DNA of 64,000 nt from Fermentibacter sp964564435 (GTDB taxonomy: Bacteria > Fermentibacterota > Fermentibacteria > Fermentibacterales > Fermentibacteraceae): assembly GCA_964564435.1 (NCBI GenBank), contig CAZMAT010000003.1, positions 62,001-126,000 of the forward strand, written 5' to 3'. The notes beneath the pieces were generated by a model that saw only the letters and a program-made list of their open reading frames with translations, was not told where the DNA came from and ran no database searches. Made by a program: the position numbers and the translations under genes. Below are positions 41,041 to 49,180 of the stretch, in pieces (the stretch's first letter is position 1; every line of letters starts with the position of its first letter).

Positions 41041-42321
41041 TCATTGGGACATGCTCGCCATCGCGTCAAGGAACCTCTTGTTGGACTTGTGCTGGGAGAT
41101 CTGCTTCTTGAGGAGTTCCATGGCCTCCACGGGATTGAGGTCGACCAGGATCTTCCTCATTATCCAGACCTTGCTCAGGGTCTCCTCGTCGAGGAGCAGC
41201 TCCTCGCGCCTGGTGCCCGACTTCGTGATGTCGATGGCGGGGAAGACCCTGCGGTCGGCGAGCCTCCTGTCGAGGACTATCTCGCTGTTGCCGGTTCCCT
41301 TGAACTCCTCGAAGATGACCTCGTCCATCCTGCTGCCGGTGTCCACGAGGGCCGTCCCGACTATCGTCAGGCTACCGCCCTCCTCGGCCTTCCTGGCCGC
41401 GCCGAAGAACCTCTTGGGGCGCTGCAGGGCGTTGGAGTCGACACCGCCGGAGAGGATCTTGCCGGAATGGGGGATCACGGTGTTGTTGGCCCGGGCGAGG
41501 CGCGTGATGGAGTCGAGCAGGATCACGACGTCGTGGCCGCTCTCGACCATCCTCTTGGCCTTCTCGAGCACTATGTCGGCCACCTGGACGTGGCGCTTGG
41601 GGGCTTCGTCGAACGTGGAGCTGATCACCTCGCCCCTGACGTTGCGCTTCATGTCCGTGACCTCTTCGGGCCTCTCGTCGATCAGGAGGACGATGAGCAC
41701 CACCTCGGGGTGGTTTATGGCTATGCTGTTCGCTATGTGCTGGAGGAGTATGGTCTTGCCCGCCCGCGGCGGGGAGACTATCAGGGCGCGCTGCCCCTTC
41801 CCCAGCGGGGTCAGGAGATCCATGATGCGGCCGCTGAACTCCTCCGAGTCGTGCTCCAGGATGAAGCGCTCCTTGGGGTAGTAGGGGGTCAGCTCGTCGA
41901 AGTTGCGCCGTGTCCTGGCGAGATCGGGGCTCTTCTGGTTGACCGTCTCGACCCTGAGGAGGGCGAGGTACTTCTCGCCTTCCTTGGGCTGCCTGACCTG
42001 GCCAGATATCGTGTCGCCCGTCAGGAGTCCGAACCGCTTTATCTGAGACGGGGAGACGTAGATGTCGTTGGTCCCTGGCAGGTAGTTGGATTCGACGGCC
42101 CTGAGGAAGCCGTACCCCTCGGGCAGGGTCTCCAGCACTCCCGTCGCGAACTCGAGCCCGTTCTTCTCGGTCTGGCTCTCGAGCATCATCTGGATGAGAT
42201 CTCGCTTCCTGCAACCGGCGATACCCTTGATCTCCATGCTCTTGGCTATGGCCTGGAGCTCCACCAGCGTCATGCTCTCGAGATCGGAAAGGGAATGACC
42301 GTCGAGCGGCTTTTCTACCAT
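41041..42321 (-). CDS. rho: Transcription termination factor Rho
   Basis: Hexameric RNA helicase that ends transcription. 426 residues from ATG 42321. The N-terminal Rho domain begins SLSDLESMTLVELQAIAKSM. The RNA-binding cold-shock domain (about 60-130) includes EGYGFLRAVESNYLPGTNDI. Walker A is SPPRAGKTILLQ (about 185-196), Walker B is VVILLDSITRLAR, followed by the Q-loop and R-loop ALQRPKRFFGAARKAEEGGS. The longer frame upstream runs into the leader and is rejected. First gene of an eight-gene minus-strand run down to 34213. Confidence 0.98.
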   Translation of the reverse strand: MVEKPLDGHSLSDLESMTLVELQAIAKSMEIKGIAGCRKRDLIQMMLESQTEKNGLEFATGVLETLPEGYGFLRAVESNYLPGTNDIYVSPSQIKRFGLLTGDTISGQVRQPKEGEKYLALLRVETVNQKSPDLARTRRNFDELTPYYPKERFILEHDSEEFSGRIMDLLTPLGKGQRALIVSPPRAGKTILLQHIANSIAINHPEVVLIVLLIDERPEEVTDMKRNVRGEVISSTFDEAPKRHVQVADIVLEKAKRMVESGHDVVILLDSITRLARANNTVIPHSGKILSGGVDSNALQRPKRFFGAARKAEEGGSLTIVGTALVDTGSRMDEVIFEEFKGTGNSEIVLDRRLADRRVFPAIDITKSGTRREELLLDEETLSKVWIMRKILVDLNPVEAMELLKKQISQHKSNKRFLDAMASMSQ

Positions 42322-42486
42322 TGAGTCCCTCAATCGGTTCGGGTTAACGAGAGATATGGGGGGCGAATGCGCCTGCCCAGCGGCCGTATCCGGGAACCGC
42401 GTAATGGAACATCCGTATCTGTCAAGCAGTTTCGGATCGACGGATCGGAAAGCACTAATAAATTGTTTCAACAAAGAGGAGAGTCA

Positions 42487-42520
42487 AGCCCCTTGCTCCG
42501 CGTCCGCGGAGCAAGGGGCT
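42487..42520. repeat. Inverted repeat 1 of the array
   Basis: 16-bp perfect arms AGCCCCTTGCTCCGCG (42487-42502) and CGCGGAGCAAGGGGCT (42505-42520) separated by TC. Shares the inner core CTCCGCG/CGCGGAG with repeat 2, while the outer arms differ but stay complementary. Confidence 0.9.
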
Positions 42521-42534
42521 GGGAGCGGCAGCAC

Positions 42535-42562
42535 GCTCATCTCCGCGTCCGCGGAGATGAGC
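42535..42562. repeat. Inverted repeat 2 of the array
   Basis: 13-bp perfect arms GCTCATCTCCGCG (42535-42547) and CGCGGAGATGAGC (42550-42562), again separated by TC. Confidence 0.9.
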
Positions 42563-42565
42563 AGG

Positions 42566-42625
42566 CCCGGCAGTGGCTTGCCAACCCTCCGATTCTCCGG
42601 TTCGGCAAGCCGCGAGAGGGCCGGG
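42566..42625. repeat. Inverted repeat 3 of the array (long, nested)
   Basis: Nested arms: CCCGGC/GCCGGG (42566-42571 with 42620-42625), GGCTTGCC/GGCAAGCC (42575-42582 with 42604-42611) and AACC/GGTT (42583-42586 with 42599-42602). Confidence 0.75.
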
Positions 42626-42634
42626 GTGTATAGT

Positions 42635-42752
42635 CCAGTCTCGCCTCTGCGAGACTGGCACGCGCACTCGCAGTTTCCTGCTTGGAAACTGCTGTAGCGC
42701 TACCCGTCGATTTCGGCAGGCTGGAAACTGATTTTCATGTCAGCCGAAATCG
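42635..42752. repeat. Three-hairpin module, copy 1
   Basis: Three successive hairpins: CCAGTCTCGC/GCGAGACTGG (42635-42644, 42649-42658, loop CTCT); linker CACGC; GCAGTTTCC/GGAAACTGC (42670-42678, 42684-42692, loop TGCTT); linker containing GCTACCCG; CGATTTCGGC/GCCGAAATCG (42708-42717, 42743-42752, 25-nt loop). The same order recurs at 42959-43053. Confidence 0.85.
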
Positions 42753-42891
42753 ATGATGCGGGAGCGATCCAGCCTGCTGCTCGATATCCTTGCGTCTGAC
42801 CCGCCGTGAACGCAGGCCGGGCGCCGGGTTCTCTCGCGGTTCGCCCATCTAGTCGTGCTGGATGCTGGCGAACCACTGTCGAACCTGCTCA

Positions 42892-42909
42892 TTCCCGCCG
42901 ACGCGGGAA
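42892..42909. repeat. Inverted repeat resembling ATTCCC-type REP palindromes
   Basis: Arms TTCCCGC (42892-42898) and GCGGGAA (42903-42909) around CGAC. The outline ATTCCC...GGGAAA is close to the dRS3-type palindromes described in Neisseria, which suggests a REP-like element. Confidence 0.7.
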
Positions 42910-42958
42910 AGAGCGCCCTGCGCAGGATCCAGCCCTTTCCGCGGGCTGTCTGAAGATC

Positions 42959-43053
42959 AAGCCCTTCCTTGCGAGGCTTGCACGCATACCCGCGGTTTCC
43001 TGCTGGGAAACCGCTGAAATGCTACCCGCCGATTTCGGCGAAGCCGAAATCGG
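42959..43053. repeat. Three-hairpin module, copy 2
   Basis: Same order as copy 1: AAGCC/GGCTT (42959-42963, 42975-42979); linker GCACGC; GCGGTTTCC/GGAAACCGC (42992-43000, 43006-43014, loop TGCTG); linker containing GCTACCCG; CCGATTTCGGC/GCCGAAATCGG (43029-43039, 43043-43053, loop GAA). The middle stem differs from copy 1 by a compensatory A-T to G-C change (42672/42690 versus 42994/43012). Confidence 0.85.
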
Positions 43054-43067
43054 AGTATACTCCCCCG

Positions 43068-44645
43068 GTGAACAGGCGCAGGTTCTCCCGGATCGCCGTG
43101 CTGTCGGCCGCCCTGGCGGCGGCCGCCGCATCCTCCCTGGCTTCCCTGCGGTACGAACCGGGCCCGTGGTCCTGGGCGGCCTCCGCCGTCTGCGCCGCAT
43201 CGGCGGCGCTCCTTGCCTCTCGCGGCCACCGGGACGGAAACGGCGCGTCGACCCACCGGCAGGCATCCGCCGCCGCCCTCGTCCTCTCCTCCGTGAGGCT
43301 GACCGGAGGCTTCGGCGGGCCCCTGACTCCGCTCTACTTCCTGCTCCTCGCCTGGATGGCGGGGCGTCCCGTCCAGGGGCCCGCACTCGAGGCCGGGATC
43401 GCCCTGGGACTCGTCGAGGGGCTGCTCACCGCATCCAGGGGCGGCCTGATCACCCCCGGTCTCCTGGGCAGGCTTTCGGCGGCTGCCCTGCCTCTCGTCG
43501 CACTTCCGGTGTCGTCGCTCGCGCTGGAATGGATGGCATCGGGAGGCGGGCGCGCGAAAGGTCCGGGGAGCAGATCCGGGCGGACTGGTCCATGCGGGAA
43601 TGATCCTGCTCCCGTCTCGCAGGGCTGCCTGGAGCTCGTCAAATCGATCGCCCAGGCCGGCAGTCTCGGCGGGGCCATACACTCGACCGCAGCCTGGCTG
43701 GCAGGCTCCGGGAACGATCTGACCGTCACCGTCGGGCTCCTGTCCGGCGACAGCGGCAGCCTCGACGTTTACGAATCGCTGGGCCCCCTGGCGCAGGGAC
43801 GAGTCGGCATGAACTTCGACCTGGAGGGCTCGGTGGCGGGGTGGACCATCAGGAGCGGCAACTCGATATCGCGCTGCGGCCTCGGGAGCGGCGGGCGGGC
43901 CGTCACCACGCTCTCCCGGTCCGATCCATCGACCGTGCGCTGCGGGAGCTGCTCGGCAGCACCCGTGGTGATCTCCGGCAAGAGCGTCGGAGTCCTGCTC
44001 GTCGAATCCCCCTCGGAGGAGGGCACCGGAACCGGAGTCGAGGGGACGCTCGACCTGGCGGCCGGGCTGCTCGGCCTGGCGATAGAGAAGATCCTCCTCC
44101 GCGAGCAGAAGAAGGATCTCCAGAACAGGGACGGTCTGACGGGGCTTCCGCATCCCGTGGACTTCATGGATTTCGTGAGGCGGACATCGAGGGACGTCTA
44201 CCGGTTCGGCAGGAGCGTATCCCTGTTCGTGGTGGAGATCGATTCCCTCGAGGAGGTGAACGCCGCGCACGGTTTGAGGGGAGGGAACAGGCTCCTGTCC
44301 GCCTGCGGCGAGAGCCTCGGAGGGATTGCCGGCTCCGAGGCGGCTATCACCAGGCTCTCGGCCTCGAAATTCGCGATCTGCATCCCCGGCATGGACCAGG
44401 CCGCGGCGGAGGCGTTCGCCGAGAGCGTCGTGAGGAGCTTCGACGGCATGAAGGTGAAGCTGGAGTCCGGCGAGATATCGCCGAGAGTCGTCGTGGGGGG
44501 GGCGGTGACGAGGAGCGACAGGAGGATCGAGTCGCTATGTGCCGAGGCTTCGCGGGCCATGGTCTCCGCGAGGGCGGTCTCCTCGAGGTTCCAGGTCGCG
44601 CTCCTGCTCGCATCCGGACAGAACCACGGGGCCGTCGATCCTTGA
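43068..44645 (+). CDS. Membrane sensor with GAF-like and degenerate GGDEF domains
   Basis: 525 residues from the GTG at 43068. Several hydrophobic N-terminal segments (about 8-165), a GAF-like domain (about 190-345; CLELVKSIAQAGSLGGAI) and a GGDEF-type domain (about 355-510) recognised by NRDGLTGLPHPVDFMDF and FVVEIDSLEEVN. The active-site loop reads RLSASKFAIC: GGDEF is replaced by SASKF, so cyclic-di-GMP synthesis is unlikely and it may act as a receptor or scaffold. TATACT at 43056-43061 ends six bases before the start, so a leaderless mRNA is possible. TTGA overlap with the next gene. Confidence 0.8.
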   Translation: MNRRRFSRIAVLSAALAAAAASSLASLRYEPGPWSWAASAVCAASAALLASRGHRDGNGASTHRQASAAALVLSSVRLTGGFGGPLTPLYFLLLAWMAGRPVQGPALEAGIALGLVEGLLTASRGGLITPGLLGRLSAAALPLVALPVSSLALEWMASGGGRAKGPGSRSGRTGPCGNDPAPVSQGCLELVKSIAQAGSLGGAIHSTAAWLAGSGNDLTVTVGLLSGDSGSLDVYESLGPLAQGRVGMNFDLEGSVAGWTIRSGNSISRCGLGSGGRAVTTLSRSDPSTVRCGSCSAAPVVISGKSVGVLLVESPSEEGTGTGVEGTLDLAAGLLGLAIEKILLREQKKDLQNRDGLTGLPHPVDFMDFVRRTSRDVYRFGRSVSLFVVEIDSLEEVNAAHGLRGGNRLLSACGESLGGIAGSEAAITRLSASKFAICIPGMDQAAAEAFAESVVRSFDGMKVKLESGEISPRVVVGGAVTRSDRRIESLCAEASRAMVSARAVSSRFQVALLLASGQNHGAVDP

Positions 44646-45040
44646 GGGTCGCGGCAAGGGTGCTCCTGTTCGCTCTGGCAGCGGTGATCTGGATCCTGAG
44701 CTCGGATCCCGCCCCGGATTACATCCCGCCCCTCTTCCCATATCAGGACAAGCTCATGCATTTCGTGGAGTTCGCCTCGCTGGGATTCGCCATCTCGCTG
44801 AACCGCGACCTGTTCCGGAGATCGGACGGCGCCGCCCTCGCCTCCGGCGTTCTGTGGGCGGGACTCGACGAGATCCACCAGGCCTACGTCCCGGGAAGGG
44901 ACTGCTCGACCGGCGATTTCCTGGCCGACTGCGCCGGGCTGGCCGCGGGTTTCGCGGCCGGGGCTCTGAGGTCGGCCAGGGCTGGCCGCAGGCGCAGGCT
45001 TGGCCTTATGTTCCGCGAACGGAGTGAAAGCGGCTCTTGA
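44642..45040 (+). CDS. VanZ-like membrane protein
   Basis: 132 residues from the TTG at 44642 (overlaps the previous stop). Four short hydrophobic helices. KLMHFVEFASLGFAISL and DEIHQAYVPGRDCSTGDF are the two recognisable VanZ-family motifs (H-F-xx-F and DE-x-HQ...R...D). VanZ proteins are small integral membrane proteins of unclear mechanism, linked in some species to glycopeptide resistance; nothing else here suggests that. The following promoter begins inside its last codons. Confidence 0.85.
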   Translation: MRVAARVLLFALAAVIWILSSDPAPDYIPPLFPYQDKLMHFVEFASLGFAISLNRDLFRRSDGAALASGVLWAGLDEIHQAYVPGRDCSTGDFLADCAGLAAGFAAGALRSARAGRRRRLGLMFRERSESGS

Positions 45041-45065
45041 CACCGCTTCACCGGCAGGATACGAT
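45037..45065 (+). promoter_or_regulatory. Sigma70-type promoter for the lipoprotein/LysM pair
   Basis: TTGACA at 45037-45042, exactly 17 bp, then TACGAT at 45060-45065 (five of six). The -35 box overlaps the VanZ stop codon. Predicted leader of about 75 nt to the ATG at 45149. Confidence 0.75.
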
Positions 45066-45148
45066 CTTCAGTCGGACAGGGGTCGGTCCTCAAGTTGTTC
45101 CCAGGGGTCCATTCAGCCATTCTGACCAGTCGAGAGGAGGTCCCGCGT

Positions 45149-45415
45149 ATGCCTAGAGCCAGGATGATCTGGTTCTGCCTGGCAGTTCTCAGCGCCGCCC
45201 TGCTTCTCTCCGCCTGCGGTCCCAGCGAGGCACAGATCCGTGCCAGGGACGAGGCCAGGAGTGCGGCTCTTGCGGCCGAAGCCAGGGCAGCCAGCCTTCA
45301 GGCCGAGTATGCAGATCTGACCGAGTCCATCCCCCAGAAGGAGGCTCAGGTCCAGTCACTTCAGCAGGAGCTCGCCGAGCTCCAGGCCGAGTATCAGGCA
45401 CTCGGCGGCCGCTAG
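45149..45415 (+). CDS. Small coiled-coil lipoprotein
   Basis: 88 residues. Lipobox LLLSAC (Cys about 23), followed by one continuous coiled coil rich in Ala, Gln and Glu (about 30-85), reminiscent of Lpp/OmpH-like periplasmic rods. GAGAGGAGG precedes the ATG. The LysM gene starts 15 bp downstream, so together they probably form an envelope-spanning pair. Family not identified. Confidence 0.8.
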   Translation: MPRARMIWFCLAVLSAALLLSACGPSEAQIRARDEARSAALAAEARAASLQAEYADLTESIPQKEAQVQSLQQELAELQAEYQALGGR

Positions 45416-45430
45416 GAGGGGGGGAACGCA

Positions 45431-46108
45431 ATGAATCGCAACTTCGCAATGATCCTTGCAGCGACTCTGTTCCTCGCATCCGGCGCCGTTGCGGGAACCT
45501 GGTCCGCTGAAGAGCTGTCCCAGTACACGCACGATGAGATCGACGCCATGGGCAACGACAACCTCCCTCTCCAGATCGCCTACTGGGAGTGGGTCAAGGC
45601 CGAGGCCGACGATGTGATAGCCGAGTGGGAGCCCCAGGTTCTCCCTCTGCGCGCCCAGGCTCAGGATCTGGACAACCAGATCGCCAGCCTCCAGAACCAG
45701 ATCAACCAGCTCAGGGCCGACATCGAGAGGCTCCGCAACTCCGGCGTGACCCACAACATCGTCGAGGGCGAGTGCCTCTGGACCATCGCGTCCTACCACT
45801 ACTACTTCAACGACGGCACCAAGTGGCCGCAGATCTACGAGCGCAACCGCGAGACGATAAGCGACCCCGACCTGATCTACGCCGGTCACACGCTCATCGT
45901 CCCCGTGCCCATGGTCAGCAGCTACACGGTCGTCGATGGTGACTACCTCGGCAAGATCGCCGGCTACGGCGTCGTCTACGGCGACAGGGGCATGTGGCCC
46001 CAGCTCTATGAAGCAAACCGCGGTGTGATCAGCGATCCCAACCTGATCTATCCCGGCCAGGTTCTCACCGTCCCCAGGACCGGCTCGAGGCCTGGTACCA
46101 CCCGTTAG
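45431..46108 (+). CDS. Secreted coiled-coil protein with two LysM domains
   Basis: 225 residues. Signal peptide about 1-21 (ends AVAG), a helical/coiled-coil segment (about 50-103; QAQDLDNQIASLQNQINQL), then LysM 1 (about 107-157; HNIVEGECLWTIASY, DLIYAGHTLIVP) and LysM 2 (about 163-216; YTVVDGDYLGKIAGYG, NLIYPGQVLTVP). LysM binds GlcNAc-containing glycans, here presumably peptidoglycan. No catalytic domain. A textbook terminator follows. Confidence 0.9.
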   Translation: MNRNFAMILAATLFLASGAVAGTWSAEELSQYTHDEIDAMGNDNLPLQIAYWEWVKAEADDVIAEWEPQVLPLRAQAQDLDNQIASLQNQINQLRADIERLRNSGVTHNIVEGECLWTIASYHYYFNDGTKWPQIYERNRETISDPDLIYAGHTLIVPVPMVSSYTVVDGDYLGKIAGYGVVYGDRGMWPQLYEANRGVISDPNLIYPGQVLTVPRTGSRPGTTR

Positions 46109-46132
46109 AAAACTGTCGAGCGGGGAAGCTCC

Positions 46133-46168
46133 TCCGGTCCCGGGGGAGCTTCCCTTTTCTCGGGAGAC
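46133..46168 (+). terminator. Rho-independent terminator with U-tract
   Basis: Arms GGGAAGCTCC (46133-46142) and GGAGCTTCCC (46155-46164), 12-nt loop, followed by TTTT. The clearest intrinsic terminator in the window. Confidence 0.9.
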
Positions 46169-46181
46169 GGATCCATCCGGC

Positions 46182-47138
46182 ATGTTAGAAAGCGTCAGGG
46201 TCCAGAGGGAGCTTCCGCTCGAGCTCGCGGGCGAGGTCCTCGGACCCGGCGATTCCTTTCTGCGGCTGATATGCAGCAGGCTGGGAGTCACCGCGGTCTA
46301 CAGGGACGGAGTCGTGGTGTTCACCGGGCCGGTGGAAGCCGCAGAGAAGGCCGGCAGCGTCCTCGACCGTCTCAGGGAGGACATCGGGACCACCGGGTCG
46401 GTCCGTGACATCTCGCTCTACACCGCACTGGACTTCCCATCCCCCGGCGATCCCGGCCTGGATCTCCCCGTTCCCGGCAAGGCGGGGCGCGTCTCCCCCC
46501 GGACCCCCGGCCAGGAGGAGTACATCTCCGCCATGCGGGGCAGCGAGATCGTATTCAGCATCGGACCGGCAGGCACGGGCAAGACCTTCCTCGCAGTGGC
46601 CGCCGCGGTCGCCTCGCTCCGGGACGGCCTCGTAGAGAGGATCGTGATCACCAGGCCTGCAGTCGAGGCAGGCGAGAATCTCGGCTTCCTGCCGGGCGAC
46701 CTGCTGCAGAAGATCGACCCTTATCTCAGACCCATCTATGACGCGCTCAACGACACGCTCTCGCCGGCGCGCCTCCGGCGAAGCATGGACAACGGCGTCA
46801 TCGAGGTCGCCCCTCTCGCCTACATGCGCGGGAGGACGCTCAACAACGCCTTCGTGATCCTCGACGAAGCCCAGAACACCACCCTCACCCAGCTCAAGAT
46901 GTTCCTCACCAGGCTCGGGTTCAGATCGAGGGCGGTCATCACGGGCGACATCACGCAGATCGACCTCGAGCCCGCGTCGTCCTCCGGCCTGGTGCGCATC
47001 CGTCCGATCCTCGAAGGTGTCGAGGGGATCAGGTTCGTCCTGCTCGGCGAGAGGGACGTCGTGAGGCATCCCCTCGTGCAGAAGATCATCACCGCCTTCG
47101 CCCGGTACGAGCAGAGCCCGGGGGTGGAACAGAAATGA
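46182..47138 (+). CDS. phoH: PhoH-like ATPase
   Basis: 318 residues. Small N-terminal domain, then a P-loop ATPase domain: Walker A FSIGPAGTGKTFLA (about 125-138), RPAVEAGENLGFLPGD (about 161-176), Walker B AFVILDEAQNTT (about 222-233) and VITGDITQIDL. PhoH is the usual partner of the ybeY/7TM-HD block and is implicated in RNA metabolism or phosphate response. It starts 14 bp after the terminator, so its promoter is either within the terminator region or read-through is used. ATGA overlap with the next gene. Confidence 0.95.
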   Translation: MLESVRVQRELPLELAGEVLGPGDSFLRLICSRLGVTAVYRDGVVVFTGPVEAAEKAGSVLDRLREDIGTTGSVRDISLYTALDFPSPGDPGLDLPVPGKAGRVSPRTPGQEEYISAMRGSEIVFSIGPAGTGKTFLAVAAAVASLRDGLVERIVITRPAVEAGENLGFLPGDLLQKIDPYLRPIYDALNDTLSPARLRRSMDNGVIEVAPLAYMRGRTLNNAFVILDEAQNTTLTQLKMFLTRLGFRSRAVITGDITQIDLEPASSSGLVRIRPILEGVEGIRFVLLGERDVVRHPLVQKIITAFARYEQSPGVEQK

Positions 47139-49180
47139 CCGGCGGCAGGGCCGCCATGCTCCTGGTGCTGGCAGGTGCCGCCGCCGTGGCGGGCGCCTAC
47201 CTCTTCATCGTCGCGCCCTCGTTCGCCCTCAACGATTTCGAGATCAGGGAGGGTGAGATAGTTCCCGACGGCATCGAAGCCCCGTTCTCCTTCGAGGTCC
47301 TGCTCCCCGCTGACGAGATGTCGGGGCTCAGTCAGGAGGTCGAGGCGACGGTCCCCCTGTATCTGTCCTATTCCGACGACGTCTGGCCCGAGGTCCGCGA
47401 AGGGCTCTCCAACCGCCTGGACGAGCTCTCGGTGGACAGCCTGGTGATCCAGGGGGCCCTGCGCGAACTCGGGATCATGTACGAGAAGGGCGTGATGGAC
47501 CTGGACGGCCTGACCGGGGAATCCAGGGGAGGGCTGGCGATCGTCACCAGGAACGGGATGGACGGCACACCCGCTCCTCTCGGCAACGTCAACATCCACG
47601 GGCTGTCCGAGGTGGAGGCGGCGTTCGCGTCGACCCTGCGCGGAGGGGGGCTTCCCGAAGGGCAGGCCGATTCGCTCTCGGCACTCCTCTCCCCCAATGT
47701 CCTCGTGGATGGCGCGCGCAGGCAGGCCAGCATCGAAGAGGCCCTCTCGAGCTATTCCATGGTGGACACCCTGATAAGCGCGGGCGACATGATCGTGCCG
47801 GCCGGAGGTGTCGTGACCGAGCAGTCGGCCAGATACCTCGAGGCACTGAGGTCGTCACAGGCCGAGGGGATGAGCGGCAGGCGCGCTAGGAACGCTGCCG
47901 GCAGGCTGCTGCTGCTGGCCGGGATCTTCTCGGTGGCGGTCGTCTACGTGAGGGATTCCATGAAGCCCGCCTGGATCGACCGCGAACGGGTCATGCTGCT
48001 GTGCACGAGCTGGACCGCGGCGCTGTTCGTCACAGGCATCCTCTCGGTGCTGTCGGGGCGGTTCTACGGGGGGTCCTACGCCTCCCTCGTCACCTTCGGA
48101 GCCCTGCACACGAGCGTTTTCACGAACAGGAGGCACGGCGCGGTATTCTCCATCCTGTTCGCCGCGCTGACCGCGGTCGGGCATCCCCATCCCTTCAGCA
48201 GCCTCATGGTCGCAACGGCCTCGGGATCGCTCGCATCATATACGGGGTGGGACCTCCGCAAACGCAACACGATACCGCTATGCATGGTCTACGCCTCGCT
48301 CGCGGGAACGGCGGCGTTCCTCACCTGCCGCCTCCTCGACATAGGGGTCAACACCACCCCGATGTGGATCGGGATCCTCGAGACCCTGCTCTCCCCGGTC
48401 GCCGGCGTGGGGGCGGCATATGCCCTTCTCCCGCTGTTCGAGAAGTTCGGGGTCAGCACCGTCAGGTCCATCGAGGAGGTCAAGAAGAGGGACCACCCGC
48501 TCCTGCTCGATCTCAGCCGGTGGGCGATGGGGACCTGGCAGCATTCTCAGCATGTCTCCGATCTCGCCTCCGAGGCCTCCCGCGCGATCGGGGCCGACCA
48601 TGTCCTCGCCGAGGCCGGCGGGCTCTTCCACGACATCGGCAAGGTCATGGATCCCAGGCACTTCATCGAGAACCTGCCCCCGGAGACCCCCAACCCCCAT
48701 GACCTGCTGCATCCCAGGGAGAGCGCCGCGAGGCTCAGGGCACACGTCACCGAAGGGGTGAGGCTCGCAAGGAAGTTCAGGGTCCCCGGGCCGGTCATGG
48801 ACATAATCGCCCAGCATCACGGGATGACGGTCATGAGAGCCTTCTACGAGAAGGCCAGGCGCGAGTGGGAGCAGGGGGTGGAAGGAGCCTCGGAGCCCCG
48901 GGAGGCGGATTTCCGCTACGCAGGCCCCAAGCCCGCCACCAGGGAGGCCGCCATCGTGATGCTGGCCGACGCCGTCGAGTCGGCCACGAAGAACATGTCG
49001 GGCGAGCCGCCCGAGGTCATCGAGGAGCTGGTGAGGGATGTCATCGAAGAGAGGGACGTCGACGGCCAGCTCGACGATTGCCAGCTCACGCGCGGCAACC
49101 TGACCGTGATCCTCGCGACATTCCTGCAGGTCCTCCAGGGCCGTTTCCACGAGAGAGTGAAGGACTATCCCCATGGCTGA
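47135..49180 (+). CDS. pgpH: 7TM-HD family phosphodiesterase (PgpH-like)
   Basis: 681 residues. One N-terminal transmembrane helix (about 8-28), a large extracytoplasmic 7TMR-HDED domain (about 30-255), about seven transmembrane helices (about 258-445), then a cytoplasmic HD domain (about 455-660) with QHSQHVSDLASEA, FHDIGKV (HD dyad) and AQHHGMTVMRAFY. In Firmicutes PgpH hydrolyses c-di-AMP, so the same is possible here, though substrate specificity in this lineage is unknown. The last eight bases overlap ybeY. Confidence 0.93.
   Translation: MTGGRAAMLLVLAGAAAVAGAYLFIVAPSFALNDFEIREGEIVPDGIEAPFSFEVLLPADEMSGLSQEVEATVPLYLSYSDDVWPEVREGLSNRLDELSVDSLVIQGALRELGIMYEKGVMDLDGLTGESRGGLAIVTRNGMDGTPAPLGNVNIHGLSEVEAAFASTLRGGGLPEGQADSLSALLSPNVLVDGARRQASIEEALSSYSMVDTLISAGDMIVPAGGVVTEQSARYLEALRSSQAEGMSGRRARNAAGRLLLLAGIFSVAVVYVRDSMKPAWIDRERVMLLCTSWTAALFVTGILSVLSGRFYGGSYASLVTFGALHTSVFTNRRHGAVFSILFAALTAVGHPHPFSSLMVATASGSLASYTGWDLRKRNTIPLCMVYASLAGTAAFLTCRLLDIGVNTTPMWIGILETLLSPVAGVGAAYALLPLFEKFGVSTVRSIEEVKKRDHPLLLDLSRWAMGTWQHSQHVSDLASEASRAIGADHVLAEAGGLFHDIGKVMDPRHFIENLPPETPNPHDLLHPRESAARLRAHVTEGVRLARKFRVPGPVMDIIAQHHGMTVMRAFYEKARREWEQGVEGASEPREADFRYAGPKPATREAAIVMLADAVESATKNMSGEPPEVIEELVRDVIEERDVDGQLDDCQLTRGNLTVILATFLQVLQGRFHERVKDYPHG

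Larger units (their letters stand above)
42322..43067. other. 746-bp gene-free region holding a hairpin array
   Basis: Between the divergent rho and GAF/GGDEF-like genes. The rho-proximal 130 bp (42322-42450) is presumably the rho leader. An AT-rich stretch (42440-42480) with minus-strand TTGACT at 42482-42487 may be the rho promoter, but no good -10 is found. From 42487 to 43053 it contains at least nine inverted repeats. Short ORFs here change frame, are made of repeat-derived Arg/Gly/Pro peptides and look non-coding. Confidence 0.6.

Noticed and set aside
42455..42667. 70-codon minus-strand ORF inside the hairpin array
   Set aside because: Built from the palindromes themselves (RGRGDE, RGRGAR repeats), no SD, and the frame is not kept between repeats.
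42487..43053. CRISPR array
   Set aside because: No constant direct repeat with regular spacers; the repeated elements are palindromes with changing arms, and no cas gene is nearby.
43068..44645. Active diguanylate cyclase
   Set aside because: The GGDEF signature is replaced by SASKF, so catalysis is not expected.
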